A stretch of DNA of 64,000 nt. Origin: Arcticibacter eurypsychrophilus (GTDB taxonomy: Bacteria > Bacteroidota > Bacteroidia > Sphingobacteriales > Sphingobacteriaceae). Below are positions 60,245 through 64,000 of this stretch, in pieces. The position numbers were made by a program, and so were the translations under genes. Under the pieces are notes generated by a model. The model was not told the origin of the DNA, did no database searches, and worked only from the letters and a program-made list of their open reading frames with translations. Location: assembly GCF_001730525.1 (NCBI RefSeq), contig NZ_MDFN01000020.1, positions 32,824 through 96,823 of the forward strand, written 5' to 3'. Numbering within the stretch: position 1 is the first letter of the stretch; each line of letters starts with the position of its first letter.

Positions 60245-61824
60245 TCAACCTGCCTGAGCACAGTACTGTTGTAATAGTAGGAGCTGGGCCCTCGGGATTG
60301 ATGATGGCGGCTCAACTGCTGCGTTATGGTATTCAGCCGGTAATCATTGATGCGAAAAAGGAGTTAACCAGACAGTCAAGAGCCTTGGTTCTTCATTCCA
60401 GGTCTTTAGAGGTTTTCCGGGCTTTGGGGCTTGATGGGGCTTTATTAAAAACGGGCAATCGGGTTAGGGGAATTAACTTCCATGAAGATAATACGAAACT
60501 GGACTTGAGCATTAACGATGAGACTTTGTACCCTTTTATGCTGGTTCTTGAACAAGGTAAGACGGAAAAAGTCCTTTTGGAGGATTTGACGGCACATGCT
60601 TGTCCGGTTTACTGGAATACCAGTTTGTTAGAAACCCGGCAAACTGATCATCAGGTTTCCCTATCTGTGAATCAGGAAGGTGCGGAAAGGGATCTTACCT
60701 GTGACTGGCTGATCGCTGCAGACGGGATTTCAAGTAAAGTCCGTGCCTTAAATCGAATTCATCTTTCGGGTAGCAGCAAGCTTCATCACTACTTTCTTGC
60801 AGATCTGAAATTAACTGCTGACATATCCTGGGAATTCGTTTATATCTTATCTAAAAAAGAAGGGTTTCTGGAGATTATTCCATTGAATGATCATCAGATC
60901 CGGTGTATCGGGATAATTCCCAATGCTTTAAACCCACGTGAGAACCTCAGCTTTGAGGACATTCGACCCTATATAACATTCATACTTGGTGTTCCCTTGC
61001 AAGTAGATTCCTGTAGCTGGTTTAGCACCTATCATGTGAATCATTGTATGGCAGAACGGTTTCGGTCAAGGCGGACGTTTCTTATTGGAGATGCAGCGCA
61101 TCATCATTCGCCTTTAGGGGCTCAGGGGATGAATAGTGGACTTCAAGATGCTGCTAATTTAGCATGGAAGTTGGCGGGTGTGCTAAATCAAGAATTTAAT
61201 TCTTCTATTCTTGATACGTATGCAAGGGAGCGCATGCCGGTGGCTAAAGGCCTATTAAGGACAACAGACCGGTTTTTTAATCTTCTTACCTCAGATAATT
61301 ACTTTATAAAAGCGGCTTTGAATGGCTTTATTAGGGAGCGTCTGATGCAGTTTATAGGGCATCCTGCTTCCAGGAAATGGGTACTTGAAAAGATTTCTCA
61401 ACTTTCCATCAATTATAGGAATAGTAAATTATCTGTTCATCATTCCAATGCAACACACGTTCGGGCAGGTGATCGGTTACCCTTTCTTCCTGTGTTTGAT
61501 GAAAAGATAAAGGAATCCACAGATCTTCATACCTGGTGTTCTAAGCTGGGCTTTACTTTGCTTGTTATAGGGGAACTTAATTCCCGGTCTTTGGGTCTTT
61601 TGGCTAAATGGATCAAGAGGAGTTATCCATTCAACCTTAACTTTTATTACTTACCACCTTCGGAGAGCAATAAGAGCATATTTGAAATTTTTGAGATTAA
61701 AGAGAATACCCGTAAGGCTATTATAGTACGTCCCGATTTATATATAGGCTATATTCATGATGTAGTCGATCTGGAGTTGATCGATGTTTATCTAAAAGAG
61801 GTAATTGGCTGGCGTAAGTTTTAA
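60241..61824 (+). CDS. FAD-dependent monooxygenase (PheA/TfdB type)
   Basis: This is a 527-residue class A flavoprotein hydroxylase. The FAD-binding GxGxxG motif lies in VVIVGAGPSGLMMAAQLL (about 10-27), the DG motif in WLIAADGISSKVR (about 156-168) and the GD motif in FLIGDAAHHHSPLGAQGMNSGLQDAAN (split at HHHS). The C-terminal thioredoxin-like part is present, as in PheA/TfdB and rifampicin monooxygenase. Such enzymes hydroxylate phenolic rings or large antibiotics; the substrate is unknown. It overlaps the methyltransferase gene by four bases and shares its stop region with nadD on the other strand. Confidence 0.88.
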   Translation: MINLPEHSTVVIVGAGPSGLMMAAQLLRYGIQPVIIDAKKELTRQSRALVLHSRSLEVFRALGLDGALLKTGNRVRGINFHEDNTKLDLSINDETLYPFMLVLEQGKTEKVLLEDLTAHACPVYWNTSLLETRQTDHQVSLSVNQEGAERDLTCDWLIAADGISSKVRALNRIHLSGSSKLHHYFLADLKLTADISWEFVYILSKKEGFLEIIPLNDHQIRCIGIIPNALNPRENLSFEDIRPYITFILGVPLQVDSCSWFSTYHVNHCMAERFRSRRTFLIGDAAHHHSPLGAQGMNSGLQDAANLAWKLAGVLNQEFNSSILDTYARERMPVAKGLLRTTDRFFNLLTSDNYFIKAALNGFIRERLMQFIGHPASRKWVLEKISQLSINYRNSKLSVHHSNATHVRAGDRLPFLPVFDEKIKESTDLHTWCSKLGFTLLVIGELNSRSLGLLAKWIKRSYPFNLNFYYLPPSESNKSIFEIFEIKENTRKAIIVRPDLYIGYIHDVVDLELIDVYLKEVIGWRKF

Positions 61825-62399
61825 AGGCTGCCGTAGAGATTTTTAGAATCAATAAAACGTAAAACAACATCGGGAATTAAAAACTCAACAGACTTTCCTT
61901 CTTTTAAAGATTTGCGGATAAAAGTGGATGAGATCTCCATTAAAGGTGTGTTCGTAATTGTAACTGAAGGGTGGTTCATGATATCCATGTGTTCAAATCC
62001 CGGTCGTGGATAGACCAGAATCTTATAATCCCTTAACAGCAGTTCATAGTTTTTCCACTTCTTTAAGGATGCCAGGTTATCAGCGCCCATGATGAGACTA
62101 AAAGTATGTTCAGGGTAACGCTCGGTTAAATAAGTGAGTGTATCAATGGTGTAGGAGGGCTTTGGTAATTTAAACTCAGCATCACTGACTGCTATTTTTT
62201 CGGAGTTTTCCGTAGCCAGTTTAGCCATCTCCAGACGATCGTACATATTGATCAGTGCATTTTTGTCTTTCAATGGGTTATGGGGAGATACCATCATCCA
62301 TACTTTTTCGAGCTCTGTATAATTGGCCATATAACTGGCAATGATCAGATGACCGATATGTATCGGGTTAAAAGAACCGAAGAAAAGACCAATTTTCAT
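61821..62399 (-). CDS. nadD: Nicotinate-nucleotide adenylyltransferase
   Basis: This is NadD, which makes deamido-NAD from nicotinate mononucleotide and ATP; 192 residues. The nucleotidyltransferase motif GSFNPIHIGHL near residue 8 and the second motif SSTFIRKSLKEGK near 155 are both visible. It starts one base from the gmk stop, so gmk-nadD are co-transcribed. Its stop overlaps that of the convergent monooxygenase gene by four bases. Confidence 0.95.
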   Translation of the reverse strand: MKIGLFFGSFNPIHIGHLIIASYMANYTELEKVWMMVSPHNPLKDKNALINMYDRLEMAKLATENSEKIAVSDAEFKLPKPSYTIDTLTYLTERYPEHTFSLIMGADNLASLKKWKNYELLLRDYKILVYPRPGFEHMDIMNHPSVTITNTPLMEISSTFIRKSLKEGKSVEFLIPDVVLRFIDSKNLYGSL

Positions 62400-62969
62400 T
62401 TAACAGGTTATAAAATCTGCAATTAACTTTTCAGCATCCTCACAAGCAGTCTTCAAATCATTATTGGGAAGAATGACATCAAACAAAGGAGCATACCTAA
62501 GCTCTTTATCCGCTTTGGCAATGCGTTCTTTAAGTTTTTGGGGACTATCAGTGCCTCTACCAGCTAGACGCTCTATCAAAACTTCAAGAGAGGGAGGTTG
62601 AACAAATATCGCTAAGGCACTATCGCCGAACTTCTTTTTTAACCGTAGTCCTCCTTGAACGTCAATATCAAAGACAACACATTTTCCCTTTTCCCAGATA
62701 CTTTCTATTTCTGAGTTTAGGGTTCCGTAGAAGGTGCCGGAGTAAACTTCCTCAAATTCGGCAAATTCGTGCTTGGCTACCTTGTGTAAAAACTCTTCTT
62801 TGGTAATAAAGTAATAATCTTTTTTGTGAGTTTCTATACCTCTGGACTCACGGGTGGTAGCAGATATAGAGAAACATAACTGGGGGAAACGTTCCAGGAG
62901 ATGGTGAACAATTGTTGTTTTACCCGCTCCTGATGGCGCTGAAAATATAACAAGTTTGCCTTGTAACAT
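62400..62969 (-). CDS. gmk: Guanylate kinase
   Basis: This is guanylate kinase (GMP to GDP), 189 residues, normal length. The P-loop SAPSGAGKTT lies near residue 9, the GMP-binding SATTRESRGIE near 37, and EFAEFEEVYSGTFYGT follows near 70. The YicC gene ends 33 bases upstream of this start (63003), the conserved yicC-gmk-nadD order. Confidence 0.96.
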   Translation of the reverse strand: MLQGKLVIFSAPSGAGKTTIVHHLLERFPQLCFSISATTRESRGIETHKKDYYFITKEEFLHKVAKHEFAEFEEVYSGTFYGTLNSEIESIWEKGKCVVFDIDVQGGLRLKKKFGDSALAIFVQPPSLEVLIERLAGRGTDSPQKLKERIAKADKELRYAPLFDVILPNNDLKTACEDAEKLIADFITC

Positions 62970-63002
62970 ATTGTGATAAGTATTATATAAATAAAACTGC
63001 GG

Positions 63003-63878
63003 CTAAAGTACGTTCAATAGTTGCTCTTTAGCTTTTTCAAGCTCCTCTTTCATGCCTACAACAATTTGCTGAATCTTAGCATCATTTGCTTTGGAACCCA
63101 TTGTATTGACTTCACGACCGATCTCCTGGGAGATAAACCCTAGCTTTTTGCCGTTAGCATCATTTGATTTTAAGGCGTCCATGAAATAATCGCAATGACT
63201 TTTTAATCGTATTTTTTCCTCAGTGATATCAAGCTTGTCGATATAAAAGATCAACTCCTGTTCAAATCTATTCTTATCTGTATTCTCTTTGCCTACATAT
63301 TCCTCAAGAAGTTGGGCGATACGCTCTTTAATGGCGGGGATACGCTTTGGATCTTGTTCCTCAACGAGAGCTAGTCCCTGGAGGATATTTTTAATCCGTA
63401 ATTCGAGGTCTTTTTGTAAGACATTTCCTTCATCTTTTCTAAAGGTCTGAAAGTTATCCATTGCCTGAGTAAACGTTCCCTGCAAATGTTTCCATTCCTG
63501 GTCAGAGATCACATCCTCTTCGTATCGGATTACTTCCGGAAAGTTTAATGCTAACTGAAGCAGATTATTGCCGTTATCATTTAAACTTGTCGCAGCAGTT
63601 TTGAGTTGATTGTAATAAAGATATAAGAGTTCCTGATCAATCGTTGCGGTCTTTTTTTCATTAGTCGCATACTCAACAGTTACGGCTATGTTCACTTTTC
63701 CACGTTCGATTTGCTTGGAGCAATCGTTCCGTAAAATAAGCTCTTTGTCTGAAAATGCTTTAGGAAGTTTTAAGGCTAGTTCCAGAAATTTACTGTTAAG
63801 TGATTTGATCTCGACAGTATATTTGGTATTACCAAAATCATCAGAGGCTATACCATAGCCGGTCATTGACTTAATCAT
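63003..63878 (-). CDS. yicC: YicC/YloC family endoribonuclease
   Basis: This is a 291-residue YicC-family protein, an RNA-binding endoribonuclease group. The N-terminal MIKSMTGYG signature is present, with EIKSLNSKFLELALKLP next, and GREVNTMGSKANDAKIQQIVV (split at NTMGS) near the C-terminus. ATG 63878 is the start used, since an upstream in-frame ATG at 63899 adds seven unusual residues. It is followed by gmk and nadD on the same strand. Confidence 0.93.
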   Translation of the reverse strand: MIKSMTGYGIASDDFGNTKYTVEIKSLNSKFLELALKLPKAFSDKELILRNDCSKQIERGKVNIAVTVEYATNEKKTATIDQELLYLYYNQLKTAATSLNDNGNNLLQLALNFPEVIRYEEDVISDQEWKHLQGTFTQAMDNFQTFRKDEGNVLQKDLELRIKNILQGLALVEEQDPKRIPAIKERIAQLLEEYVGKENTDKNRFEQELIFYIDKLDITEEKIRLKSHCDYFMDALKSNDANGKKLGFISQEIGREVNTMGSKANDAKIQQIVVGMKEELEKAKEQLLNVL

Positions 63879-64000
63879 TGACAAAGATACTAATCTCATA
63901 GAACTATTTTTAAGAAGGCTTCGTTATATAATAAATTTCAAAGACAAATCAATATATAACTTAGATTTGTAGATACTGTTGTCCGGTAAAAGAAAAAAGG

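Noticed and set aside
1..64000. CRISPR array, prophage or insertion sequence
   Set aside because: No regularly spaced short repeats, transposase, integrase or phage structural genes were seen in any frame.

Overview
The window looks like a chromosomal segment from Bacteroidota, most likely Sphingobacteriaceae (Pedobacter-like). The evidence is three SusC/SusD outer-membrane importer pairs, a TonB receptor paired with a DUF4249 lipoprotein, IPExxxVDY, DUF4199, DUF2752 and DUF5916 proteins, a hybrid-two-component-system fragment, Bacteroidota-type -7 boxes (TAnnTTTG) and few Shine-Dalgarno sequences. No complete phage, insertion sequence or CRISPR array was seen.

Layout. 1-3.5 kb: small membrane proteins, then a Nif3-like / C4 zinc-ribbon pair. 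3.6-5.5 kb: an AbiE-type (type IV) toxin-antitoxin pair with a large dyad operator at the antitoxin start. 5.5-6.6 kb: a PA0069-type radical SAM protein. 6.8-9.4 kb: an mlaE-mlaF-mlaD phospholipid ABC transporter operon. 9.5-13.9 kb: housekeeping genes (acpP-fabF-rnc, IPExxxVDY, pyk). 14-16.2 kb: an unusual interleaved inverted-repeat block, then a PspC membrane protein under a PadR regulator with a 41-bp palindrome.

16.5-34.7 kb is an 18-kb block of surface-uptake genes on one strand. It starts with a susC-susD locus carrying two extra lipoproteins, an arrangement like the B. thetaiotaomicron BT2264-2261 oligopeptide importer. Next comes a tightly packed four-gene operon: unknown secreted protein, TonB receptor with an N-terminal STN-like domain, DUF4249 lipoprotein, and a large protein with an MG2-like N-terminus and what appears to be a TonB plug domain without a barrel. 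A second susC-susD pair ends the block. The four-gene operon is the best candidate for a poorly described system.

35-41.3 kb: ldcA-like carboxypeptidase, metG and tRNA-Arg(CCU), followed by a decaying stretch. It holds a small possibly frameshifted gene, a regulator cut off inside its propeller, and a 2-hydroxyacid dehydrogenase broken by one in-frame TAA. 41.4-48 kb: a third susC-susD pair with a DUF4957/DUF5123-like beta-helix lipoprotein; this and the truncated regulator suggest a degraded, perhaps pectin-related, utilisation locus. 48.4-53.4 kb: a DUF5916 protein and a BlaI/M56 signalling pair whose sensor carries about eight 28-30-residue repeats. 54-56 kb: a PAS protein lacking a kinase ATPase domain and an MtfA-like peptidase. 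56-59.4 kb: a MarR-controlled set of an NADPH oxidoreductase, a YqhD-like aldehyde reductase and a DJ-1/PfpI protein that looks like electrophile defence. 59.5-63.9 kb: an RsmI-like methyltransferase overlapping an FAD monooxygenase, then nadD, gmk and yicC on the opposite strand.

All calls come from reading motifs and layout; no database search was run.
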